From assembly GCF_018780185.1 (NCBI RefSeq), contig NZ_JADMJX010000197.1, positions 1-32,824 on the forward strand: DNA of 32,824 bases. The letters run 5' to 3'. The position numbers and the translations under genes were made by a program. This document shows, in pieces, positions 1 to 7,873 of this stretch (within the stretch, counting starts at the first letter, position 1; every line of letters begins with the position of its first letter). The notes under the pieces were generated by a model. It was not told the DNA's origin. It was given only the letters and a program-made list of their open reading frames with translations, and made no database searches. The stretch comes from Rhizobacter sp. Its GTDB lineage: Bacteria > Pseudomonadota > Gammaproteobacteria > Burkholderiales > Burkholderiaceae_C.

Positions 1-31
1 ATGCAGGCTCAGCGCGTGGCGACGACATGGG

Positions 32-793
32 TCAGAACTTCCGGAAGTCGGACTTTCGTTTCTCACGGAAGGCGGTCATGGCCTCGTGGGCGGCCGGACC
101 CGCCAAAAGCTGGCGAAAGAGTTCACTCTCCCGCTCCAACTGCGCATCCACGACTGCCTGCGAACCGTTCCTAAGCAAGGCCTTGGTCGCGCATACCGCG
201 ACAGACGGCAACGAGGCCAGTGTCTTTGCCTGCGCGATGGCATGGTCGAGCAACGCATCATCCGCCAAGACCTTGTTCACAAAACCCATTTCAGTGGCTT
301 CGACGGCGTCGAACGTTGCTCCGAGAAGCAACTTTTCTGCGGCCCGTTGGTGACCCACTGCAGCGGGAATGAGGTAGCTTGACGCGGCTTCGGGGCAGAG
401 TCCCAGGCGCGCAAAAGGCAAGCTGAATCGAGCGCTTTCGCTCGCATATACCAGGTCGCAGTGAAACAGCATCGTCGTTCCAATGCCAACTGCAATTCCA
501 CCCACCGCGGCCACCACGGGTTTGGTCACTTTGCGCAATTGACGGATGAATTGGAGAGCGGGCGATTCAGTCCCGCCTGCTGCTTCCGCGTTGAAGTCAT
601 CAAGGTCATTGCCGGCAGTGAATGTGCCGGTCTGGCCGCACAGCAGGACCACACGAACGTTCGGATCCGTTTCGCAGGCAGCCAGCGTTCTCGCGAGTGA
701 ACCGTACATCGCTGCGGTCAATGCATTCTTCTTGTGCGGCCGGTTGAATTCAATTCTGCTGATGCCGTCAGCATGTGAAATAAGAACATCCAT
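32..793 (-). CDS. Enoyl-CoA hydratase/isomerase (crotonase) family protein
   Basis: 253-aa ORF; MDVLISHADGISRIEFNRPHKKNALTAAMY, TAGNDLDDF and AVGGIAVGIGTTMLFHCDLVYA are crotonase-fold signatures. Confidence 0.92.
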   Translation of the reverse strand: MDVLISHADGISRIEFNRPHKKNALTAAMYGSLARTLAACETDPNVRVVLLCGQTGTFTAGNDLDDFNAEAAGGTESPALQFIRQLRKVTKPVVAAVGGIAVGIGTTMLFHCDLVYASESARFSLPFARLGLCPEAASSYLIPAAVGHQRAAEKLLLGATFDAVEATEMGFVNKVLADDALLDHAIAQAKTLASLPSVAVCATKALLRNGSQAVVDAQLERESELFRQLLAGPAAHEAMTAFREKRKSDFRKF

Positions 794-1221
794 ACGAATC
801 GCCCTTGAGTCCTTGAAGTGAATAAAGTGTCCGCCCCAAGGACAAAGTGCGTCAGTGGCGATATCGCCGCTTGTCGAGCCAAAACAGCCAATGTGCTTCT
901 GTGCCTATACCTGCACTCACCTACGCATTCAGTATTGGCTCCAGCACCTCCCACCAATGGGGCACCTACGATTGATCAATGCATAGGCATCGCCTAGTCG
1001 GTGCATACGCAGCGAGCAGGCATTGCACAAACACTGCACAAGCCCGGTCAATCAGTGGATAGGCCGCGCACAAGTTGGATAACGGTTGACCGACGGTTGC
1101 ACAGTGTCTGAATAGGACGTGCACAGCGCACCTGACGAGCGCGCCGCCCCGTTGGTCAAAATCGCACGGAGCTGCTTGCGCGCTGGATTTAAGGATCAAT
1201 CGAGCCCGCTCGGCCTGCCGT

Positions 1222-1391
1222 TCACGCCTTGAGCTTGCGCAACTCCTCGGCCAGCATCCACAGGGCACGGTTGAGGCTACCGCCAAGGCCGATGCTGCCC
1301 ACAGGTCGGGTCTGCAGCCGCCCTTGCGCGCTGCGGCCGGGCTGACCACCAACGTGCGAGCCTCTTGTTGGAACACTTGAACGTTGGCCAT
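1222..1391 (-). pseudogene. Possible frameshifted small ORF (MANVQVFQQEARTLVV / ...GRLQTRPVGSIGLGGSLNRALWMLAEELRKLKA*)
   Basis: Protein-like C-terminus in one frame, ATG in another; a single frameshift would join them. No family recognised. Confidence 0.2.
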
Positions 1392-2070
1392 GATTGATCT
1401 TCTGGCGTGATAGACCAGCCCGAGCCTAGCCCGGGTTGCCCTGGAAACTGATCTTCTCGCTCGGACTCTCTTGCTCCCGCCGACGGGCGGGCGGGGGCGG
1501 GCATGACCCCTCCCTCACAGGGTTGGGGATGGGTGGAGTCGTCAGCAACCGAAGCAGTGAGCCGGCTTCGCGGCCCACCGCATTGAGGATCCCCCCAAGT
1601 CCCCCTCACGGGTCGACGGCGGCGCAGCTGGGGGGAGCGCGGTAGGGCGACTGGCGCACGGACTGCCACCTCCCATGGTCGGCGCAGCGTCGCGGACGAT
1701 GTGCCAGCTTGCCTGGCGCAACGGTCGCAGCAAAGAACTCCCGAGCAGCAGCGGCCCCGCGACCGACGTGACACCAAGGGAGCCGCAGGCGAGCGACTGG
1801 CGCAGCGGTCGAGCCGCTGCACACCAGCCTTCATCGGCCCGACTTTGTGCGCAGTGGGTGCCTCGCCCTGGAGCCAGCCTGTGGGGGACAACCCTGGGGG
1901 CAACTGGGCGTTCAGAATGCACCAGGTCAAGCGTTTTTGGGGCCTACAGCGCGCCCTTCGATTCCTGTCGGCGGGACCACCGAGTGGCCCCACAACACTC
2001 CCCCGCGGCCCCACACGTCTCTCGAGATCCCCCCGCACGGCGGGCTCAGGGCGGCGTGGCCACGGGGCCC

Positions 2071-3006
2071 TCATGCATGCGGTGATGCGCTTGCCGGGGC
2101 GCGCCTCGGTCCGGCCCCGTCGCTTGCGCCGGCGCCGTCCAGGGGGACGAGGCCGCAGGGCGTGTAGCGCCACGCACCGCGCGCCTGAGGCGTCAGCGAG
2201 CGAGCCGCGTCCAGCATCAGCCGGGCCGTGAACGCGATCGGGTCCAGGCGGGCTTCGAGAATCAGGCTGGCGTGCGGCCCACCCGCGCCGTCGCCCAGGC
2301 GTTCGATCAGCACGCCCCGGTTTTCGTGCTCCAGTGCGGCGAGGCTGTCGACCGGCAGCACCTGCGTCGGCTCGTCGGCGAACAACGGGTCGCCCTCGAT
2401 CTGCTGCCGCACGCGCTCGAGGTCACCACCGCGGGCCAGCTCCACATAAACGTAGCGGCGCGCGCGGCCGTCGGGCTCGTGCAGCTCGGTGCACAGTGCA
2501 CCACGCACTCCGGCCACATCTTCCGCGGCCGCGGTGTGGTGAAGCCTCGCTCCGACGCGCCGCAACACCTGCGAATGCCCTTCCGGGATCAGCAGTTCGA
2601 ACAGGCGCTGCAGCTGCGGCAGCAGGCCCGGGTCCCACCCGGCGCCGACCACCGCGCCCACGCGGTGGCGCCTGGCGAGATGGGCGATTTCATCGTGATG
2701 CGCCCGCAGCGCGTCGCCCTCGAAGTCGGCGCACTCGACCAGCGGCACACGCGACTGCAGCAGCTCGTGGGCCACGCCCGGTGCCGCCTCGCTGCGAACG
2801 CACAGCAGCGCGGCGTCGATCGCCTCCAGCTCGCTCACGTGCGACACGCAGGCCACGCCGCGAATCGGGCTGCCGCCTGACGCGGCAAGGGTGTCGGCCC
2901 TGCGCACGATGCCCGCGAGCGTCATGTCAGGCGCATCGCGCAGTGCCTCCGCGCACGCCTTGCCGAGCCGACCCCAGCCAATCACGGCCAAGCGCAGGCG
3001 TGTCAT
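2071..3006 (-). CDS. Diaminopimelate dehydrogenase-like Gfo/Idh-type NAD(P)-binding oxidoreductase
   Basis: [22 protein letters not shown] Rossmann start; [32 protein letters not shown] resemble the meso-DAP dehydrogenase family. Start chosen at internal Met overlapping the upstream gene by ATGA. Confidence 0.75.
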   Translation of the reverse strand: MTRLRLAVIGWGRLGKACAEALRDAPDMTLAGIVRRADTLAASGGSPIRGVACVSHVSELEAIDAALLCVRSEAAPGVAHELLQSRVPLVECADFEGDALRAHHDEIAHLARRHRVGAVVGAGWDPGLLPQLQRLFELLIPEGHSQVLRRVGARLHHTAAAEDVAGVRGALCTELHEPDGRARRYVYVELARGGDLERVRQQIEGDPLFADEPTQVLPVDSLAALEHENRGVLIERLGDGAGGPHASLILEARLDPIAFTARLMLDAARSLTPQARGAWRYTPCGLVPLDGAGASDGAGPRRAPASASPHA

Positions 3007-3329
3007 GCGCGGCCCGGCTTCGAGGCGGGCTCGGGCAGTTGGTGCAGCACCTTCTTGAAGTCGTCCCACGCCAGCGCGGGCCAGACCTGGGAATGCGCTC
3101 GCCCGTAACTGCGCACGAGCACCGACACGCGTGCGGCCGACTCGACATCGGGTGCCTCGAACACGTCGATGTAGTCACACGGGCCGAGCACGGCATAACT
3201 CGCGATCCACGTCACCTCGGGGCAGTGCTCGCGGACCCGCTCGGCGACATGGCGCTCCAGCGTCGTGAGCGATTTCGGCTGGTGCAGCGCATCGGCCGAC
3301 ACCTGGGTTTGCATGATGAACAGCGGCAC
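3003..3329 (-). CDS. GYD domain-containing protein
   Basis: 108 aa; [15 protein letters not shown]...[39 protein letters not shown] fits the GYD family; 4-bp overlap with downstream gene. Confidence 0.8.
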   Translation of the reverse strand: MPLFIMQTQVSADALHQPKSLTTLERHVAERVREHCPEVTWIASYAVLGPCDYIDVFEAPDVESAARVSVLVRSYGRAHSQVWPALAWDDFKKVLHQLPEPASKPGRA

Positions 3330-3361
3330 AGTGGGCTCCTGCAGAACGGGGCATACGGGCC

Positions 3362-3371
3362 CAGCTTAGGT
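3362..3371 (-). promoter_or_regulatory. Candidate -10-region element CCTAAGCTGG
   Basis: Minus-strand CCTAAGCTGG exactly 19 bp from the 3391-3404 dyad; a near-identical element sits at the same spacing at 18767-18776. Confidence 0.45.
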
Positions 3372-3390
3372 CGTGGCAAGGGCTCCGCGT

Positions 3391-3404
3391 TGCGCTTGCG
3401 CAAT
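3391..3404. promoter_or_regulatory. FixK/FNR-type box TTGCGCTTGCGCAA
   Basis: Dyad fitting TTG(A/C)-N6-(T/G)CAA between divergent GYD (start 3329) and archease (start 3498) genes. Confidence 0.6.
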
Positions 3405-3497
3405 ACCTGCCCGAAGGTTCGCGCCAGCATGTGGTGTCGCATCGGGGCAGTGGCGCCGGGTGCGCGCACCCATGGCCCCAACCCACCAGGAACCGCC

Positions 3498-3917
3498 ATG
3501 CACGACCACTGGGAACACTTCGAGCACGGTGCCGACATCGGCGTGCGCGGCTTCGGCGTGACCAAGGCGGCGGCCTTCGAGCAGGCCGCGCTCGCGCTGG
3601 TCGCCGTCATCACCGACCCGAGCCGCGTGGCCGTCGAGCAGACGGTGCCGATCGCCTGCGAGGCCGCCGACGACGAGCTGCTGCTGGCCGCCTGGCTCAA
3701 CGCGCTTGTCTTCGAGATGGCGGTGCGCCGCATGCTGTTCGCGCGCTTTCACGTGGACTTGTTCGACGGCCGGCTGCAAGCCACCGCGGGCGGCGAGGCG
3801 ACCTCGATCAAGCGGCACCAGCCTGCGGTGGAGGTCAAGGGGGCCACCTACACGACGCTGCGCGTGGCGCGCACCGGCGATGGAGGGTGGATGGCACAAA
3901 CCGTCGTGGACGTCTGA
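3498..3917 (+). CDS. Archease
   Basis: [41 protein letters not shown] matches the archease N-terminus; immediately upstream of rtcB. Confidence 0.88.
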   Translation: MHDHWEHFEHGADIGVRGFGVTKAAAFEQAALALVAVITDPSRVAVEQTVPIACEAADDELLLAAWLNALVFEMAVRRMLFARFHVDLFDGRLQATAGGEATSIKRHQPAVEVKGATYTTLRVARTGDGGWMAQTVVDV

Positions 3918-3919
3918 CC

Positions 3920-5350
3920 ATGAACATCAACTCTCTACAGCGGCAGGGGCCCTGTGAATGGCGCATCGCCCCGACGGGAAAGATGAACGTCCCAGTGGTC
4001 ATCTATGCCACCGAGGCGCTGGTGCGCGACATGGACGAGAAGGTGCGCGAGCAGGCAATCAACGTGGCCTGCCTGCCCGGGATCGTGCGCGCCTCCTACG
4101 TGATGCCCGATGGGCACTGGGGCTATGGTTTTCCGATCGGCGGGGTCGCGGCCTTCGACGCCGCGCAGGGCGGCGTGGTGTCCGCCGGCGGGGTGGGGTT
4201 CGACGTGTCGTGCGGCGTGCGCAGCCTGCACACCGGGCTGCATCGCGACGATGTGATGCCCGTGCAGCGCGAACTGGCCGACGCATTGTTCGGCCACATC
4301 CCCGCCGGCATGGGCAGCCGCGGCGCGATCCACCTCAACCAGACGCGCATGCACGACATGCTGGTCGGCGGCGCAAAGTGGGCGGTCGAACACGGCTGGG
4401 GCACGCCGGCCGACCTCGATCGCATCGAGGAGCATGGGCAGATGCTGCACGCCAAGCCGTCCTTCGTCAGCGACATGGCCAAGAAGCGCCAGCTCGAAGA
4501 GATGGGCACGCTCGGCAGCGGCAACCACTACCTCGAAGTGCAGGAGGTGACCGAGGTTCACGAGCCTGCGATTGCCGAAACCTACGGCCTCAAGCGCGGC
4601 GACATCGTCGTGACGATCCACTGCGGTTCGCGCGGCCTCGGCCACCAGATCGGCACCGACTACCTGCGCATGATGGTCGAGGCGGCACCGGCGCACGGCC
4701 TGAGCTTGCCCGACCGCGAGCTGGCCTGCGCGCCGCTGCGCTCGGAGCTGGGCCAGCAGTACCTGGGCGCCATGCGCGCGGCGATCAACTGCGCGCTGGC
4801 CAACCGGCAGATCATCACGCACCTGGTGCGGCAGGTGTTCGCACGCGTCATCGCGAAGGCCCAGATGCCGTTGCTGTACGACGTTTCGCACAACACCTGC
4901 AAGCTGGAGCAGCACCGCGTGGACGGCGAGCTGCGCGAGCTCTTCGTGCACCGCAAGGGCGCCACGCGCGCCTTCGGCCCGGGGCACCCCGAGCTGCCCG
5001 AGCCCTTGCGCGCCGCAGGGCAGCCGGTGCTGATCGGTGGCTCGATGGGCACCAGCTCGTACGTGCTCGCGGGCACGCAGGCCTCGGAGGCGCTCGCGTT
5101 CTCGTCGGCCTGCCACGGCGCCGGGCGCGCGATGAGCCGCCACGCGGCGCTCTCGCACTGGCACGGTCGCCAGGTGGTCGACGAGCTGGCCGCACGCGGC
5201 ATCATCGTCAAGAGCGCGTCGTCACGGGGCATCGCCGAAGAGGCGCCGGGCGCCTACAAGGACGTCGCCGCCGTCGTCGACGCCGCCGACGAGGCCGGCC
5301 TGGCGCGCAAGGTCGCCCGCCTGCAGCCGCTGATCTGCGTCAAGGGATAA
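3920..5350 (+). CDS. rtcB: RNA-splicing ligase RtcB
   Basis: 476 aa; GFPIGGVAAFD, GGVGFDVSCGVR, GSGNHYLEVQ, HCGSRGLGHQ, YDVSHNTCK, ACHGAGRAMSR. Confidence 0.95.
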   Translation: MNINSLQRQGPCEWRIAPTGKMNVPVVIYATEALVRDMDEKVREQAINVACLPGIVRASYVMPDGHWGYGFPIGGVAAFDAAQGGVVSAGGVGFDVSCGVRSLHTGLHRDDVMPVQRELADALFGHIPAGMGSRGAIHLNQTRMHDMLVGGAKWAVEHGWGTPADLDRIEEHGQMLHAKPSFVSDMAKKRQLEEMGTLGSGNHYLEVQEVTEVHEPAIAETYGLKRGDIVVTIHCGSRGLGHQIGTDYLRMMVEAAPAHGLSLPDRELACAPLRSELGQQYLGAMRAAINCALANRQIITHLVRQVFARVIAKAQMPLLYDVSHNTCKLEQHRVDGELRELFVHRKGATRAFGPGHPELPEPLRAAGQPVLIGGSMGTSSYVLAGTQASEALAFSSACHGAGRAMSRHAALSHWHGRQVVDELAARGIIVKSASSRGIAEEAPGAYKDVAAVVDAADEAGLARKVARLQPLICVKG

Positions 5351-5361
5351 GGGGCCGGGTC

Positions 5362-6471
5362 GTGGAGACGATCACGCTGCTGCTCGCCGGCGACGTGATG
5401 CTCGGGCGAGGCATCGACCAGGTGATGCCCCAGCCGGTGGAACCGGTGCTGTACGAATCGTGGGTGCACGATGCACGCGACTACGTGCGCCTCGCCGAGC
5501 GGGCCAACGGCGTCATTCCGGCGCCGGTGGACATGGCCTACGTGTGGGGGGACGCGCTGGCCGAGATGGATCGGCTGGCGCCCGCGGCACGCATCGTCAA
5601 CCTGGAGACGGCCGTGACGCGCCGCGGCGAGCCGTGGCCCGGCAAGGGCATCCACTACCGCATGAGCCCGGCCCATGTCGGCTGCCTGGCCACCGCCCGC
5701 ATCGACGCCTGCTCGCTCGCCAACAACCATGTGCTCGACTGGGGCGCGCAAGGGCTCGACGACACCTTGGCGACGCTGCATGCGGCGGGCGTGCTGACCG
5801 CCGGGGCCGGCGCCGACCTGCAGCAAGCGCAGGCGCCCGCGGTGCTGGCACTGCCCTGTGGGTCACGGCTGCTGCTGTTCGCCCTGGCCACGCCGACCTG
5901 CGGCGTGCCGTCGGCCTGGGCCGCGCAGGCGCAGCGCAGCGGTGTCGCCTGGTTGCCGCGCCTGGACGAAGCCTCGGCCCAAGACCTGGCCCACCATGTG
6001 CGGCAGCACCGCCGTGCCGGCGACATCGCCGTGGTCTCGCTGCACTGGGGCGAGAACTGGGTCGACGCGGTTCCTGAGCAGCAGCGCTGGTTCGCGCACC
6101 GCCTCATCGACCTCGGTGCCGCGGACGTGGTCCACGGCCATTCGTCGCACCACCCGCTCCCGATCGAGGTGCACGCCGGCAAACTCGTGCTCCATGGTTG
6201 TGGCGACCTCGTCAACGACTACGAAGGCATCGGGCCGCACGGCCGGCAGCGCTCCGATCTGGGCTGCCTGTATGGCGTGACGCTGGACCGCGCCAACGGC
6301 CGGCTCGTCGGGCTCGACATCGTGCCGATGCAGCTGCGACGCTTTCGGCTGATGCTGCCGCAAGCGGCCGAGCGCGAATGGCTGCACCGCCTGCTTGACG
6401 AGGGCTGCCAAGCCCTGGGCACCCGCATCGAAGCCAGCGCGCAGGGGCACTGGCGGCTGGGGTGGGGCTGA
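5362..6471 (+). CDS. CapA family (metallophosphatase-like) protein
   Basis: GTG-start frame: VETITLLLAGDVMLGRGIDQ, NLETAVT, SLANNHVLDWG, VVSLHWGENWV, VVHGHSSHHPLPIEV are CapA signatures. Confidence 0.85.
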   Translation: METITLLLAGDVMLGRGIDQVMPQPVEPVLYESWVHDARDYVRLAERANGVIPAPVDMAYVWGDALAEMDRLAPAARIVNLETAVTRRGEPWPGKGIHYRMSPAHVGCLATARIDACSLANNHVLDWGAQGLDDTLATLHAAGVLTAGAGADLQQAQAPAVLALPCGSRLLLFALATPTCGVPSAWAAQAQRSGVAWLPRLDEASAQDLAHHVRQHRRAGDIAVVSLHWGENWVDAVPEQQRWFAHRLIDLGAADVVHGHSSHHPLPIEVHAGKLVLHGCGDLVNDYEGIGPHGRQRSDLGCLYGVTLDRANGRLVGLDIVPMQLRRFRLMLPQAAEREWLHRLLDEGCQALGTRIEASAQGHWRLGWG

Positions 6472-6493
6472 ACGCCCGCGCCGCGCCGCAGGC

Positions 6494-7054
6494 TCAACCG
6501 ACGCCGTGTTTGCCGATGCTCACGCGCTTGGCCTGGCGGCCCTGTGCCGCCACCTCGGGGATGAACTGGACCTCGGTGCCCAGCTGCAGGTGCTCGAAGG
6601 GCACGCCCGCCACGTTTTCGGCACCGAAGTAGTACTCGTCCCCGTCGGGGGTTCGGATGTAGCCGCATTGACCCTCATCGCCGAAGCGGACCACTTCGCC
6701 GTGCAGCGGGACGGGGTGCAGCTTCTCCTGCCCGCGCCGGCGCCGCACCGCGTCCTCGAGCTGGCGCCTCATGTCGTCGAAGGCCTCGCGCAAGGCGACG
6801 TAGACGTCTTCATCGTGCACCCGGTCGACGACGAGCTCGTGGTCGGGCAGCGTCACGTCCACCCGCACGGCGAAAGGCCGTCCCTGGTGCTGGTGCTTGT
6901 GCGTCTGCTCGATGCTGACCCGGCACGACATGATGTCCGGGCAGACCATGTCGAGCTTGTCGGCCTTCTTGCGCGCGGCCGTCTCGACGGCGTCCGACGG
7001 CGCCATGCCCAGGAAGCGGATCTGAAGCGGTTGTTTCATGGCGATGTACCCCAC
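6494..7054 (-). CDS. S30AE (HPF/RaiA) ribosome-associated domain fused to cold-shock-like domain (alternative start at 7039)
   Basis: N-terminal MKQPLQIRFLGMAPSDAVETAARKKADKLD...; C-terminal HGEVVRFGDEGQCGYIRTPDGDEYYFGAENVAG resembles a CSD/OB-fold. Confidence 0.85.
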   Translation of the reverse strand: MGYIAMKQPLQIRFLGMAPSDAVETAARKKADKLDMVCPDIMSCRVSIEQTHKHQHQGRPFAVRVDVTLPDHELVVDRVHDEDVYVALREAFDDMRRQLEDAVRRRRGQEKLHPVPLHGEVVRFGDEGQCGYIRTPDGDEYYFGAENVAGVPFEHLQLGTEVQFIPEVAAQGRQAKRVSIGKHGVG

Positions 7055-7663
7055 TCAGGCCTCGCGGCCCGGATATCCGACGGTCTGTGCCAAGGTGATG
7101 CGCTGCGTCACCGTGAGGCCCAACATCTGCGCGAGTCGGCGGCGGTCGACCAGGCCCCGCACGACCGTGGCCAGGCTCATGCCGGCGCAGCAGAGGTAGA
7201 CGTTCTGGGCAATGCAGCCGGCGTCCGCCCCTGCGAGGAAGGCACGGTCCTCGTCGCTCACGTCCGGCATGCGCGAAAAGTCGGCCACGTAGACCAGGTC
7301 CAGCGGCGCGGTCGCCACGAAGTCCTGGGTGCCGGTATATCGCCGCAGGTCTTCGGCACTGACCAGCAGCAGGCGATGCGCCTGCGCGTCGTACCGGTAG
7401 GCGCCCTCCGCCAGCACCGCATAGACATCGGTCTCCTGCCAGTCGTGGGCCGACGGCGCGGTTCGACCGTGGCGCTCCCGGCGGTTGATGCCGAAGCCGG
7501 CCCAGAGCAGCGCCGACAAGGTCTCCAGCGGCAACGGATCGGGCAGAAACGTTCGGGTGCTGTGGCGGCGCATCAGCGAGCGCTCCAACGTCACCTGCGG
7601 CGACAGCGCCGGCGCCGGCAGGACGACGGTATCGGTCTCGAGATCCAGGGGAATGGTGGACAT
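7055..7663 (-). CDS. Nitroreductase family protein (SagB/ThcOx-like)
   Basis: MRRHSTRTFLPDPLPLETLSALLWAGFGINRRERHGRTAPSAHDWQETDVYAVLAEGAYRYD; abuts the HPF-CSD gene. Confidence 0.85.
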   Translation of the reverse strand: MSTIPLDLETDTVVLPAPALSPQVTLERSLMRRHSTRTFLPDPLPLETLSALLWAGFGINRRERHGRTAPSAHDWQETDVYAVLAEGAYRYDAQAHRLLLVSAEDLRRYTGTQDFVATAPLDLVYVADFSRMPDVSDEDRAFLAGADAGCIAQNVYLCCAGMSLATVVRGLVDRRRLAQMLGLTVTQRITLAQTVGYPGREA

Positions 7664-7803
7664 CACCTTGCTCCTCACACTGCTCCCCACACGTGGGTCG
7701 CCCCGGCCAGGGCGCCGCCGCGACCCGAAGCACTCCCCGGCGGCCACGCCGCCCGCGCCAGGGCCTGGCCGGGCGAGCTTGGGTCCATTGATCAGTCCTG
7801 GGA

Positions 7804-7817
7804 TTGAGCATGCGCAA
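7804..7817. promoter_or_regulatory. FixK/FNR-type box TTGAGCATGCGCAA
   Basis: Dyad fitting TTG(A/C)-N6-(T/G)CAA between divergent nitroreductase (7663) and PCMT-EreA fusion (7874). Confidence 0.6.
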
Positions 7818-7873
7818 AGTTCGCGCGCGCACCGCCGGCAGTCTGTGCCCAGACATGCAGGAGAGCGGTGACC

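Noticed and set aside
966-982. TTGATCAA near 972 as an FNR box
   Set aside because: Half-sites abut without the required 4-6 bp spacer; no adjacent supported start codon.
1277-2173. 298-aa minus ORF and overlapping ORFs in the 1.3-2.2 kb tract
   Set aside because: Arg/Pro-rich low-information translation typical of GC-rich non-coding frames; no motif; overlaps the DAPDH-like gene end.
3431-3919. 5' extension of the 639-aa RtcB ORF
   Set aside because: Overlaps archease in another frame; Arg-rich; RtcB homology begins at the ATG at 3920.
3935-5164. 409-aa minus ORF and other long antisense ORFs (e.g. 11490..13583, 15795..18782, 28893..31202)
   Set aside because: Mirror frames of well-supported genes with His/Arg/Gln-rich composition and no family signatures.
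3958-5361. N-terminal part of the 837-aa ORF
   Set aside because: Out-of-frame reading of rtcB; only the C-terminal CapA-like part from GTG 5362 is real.
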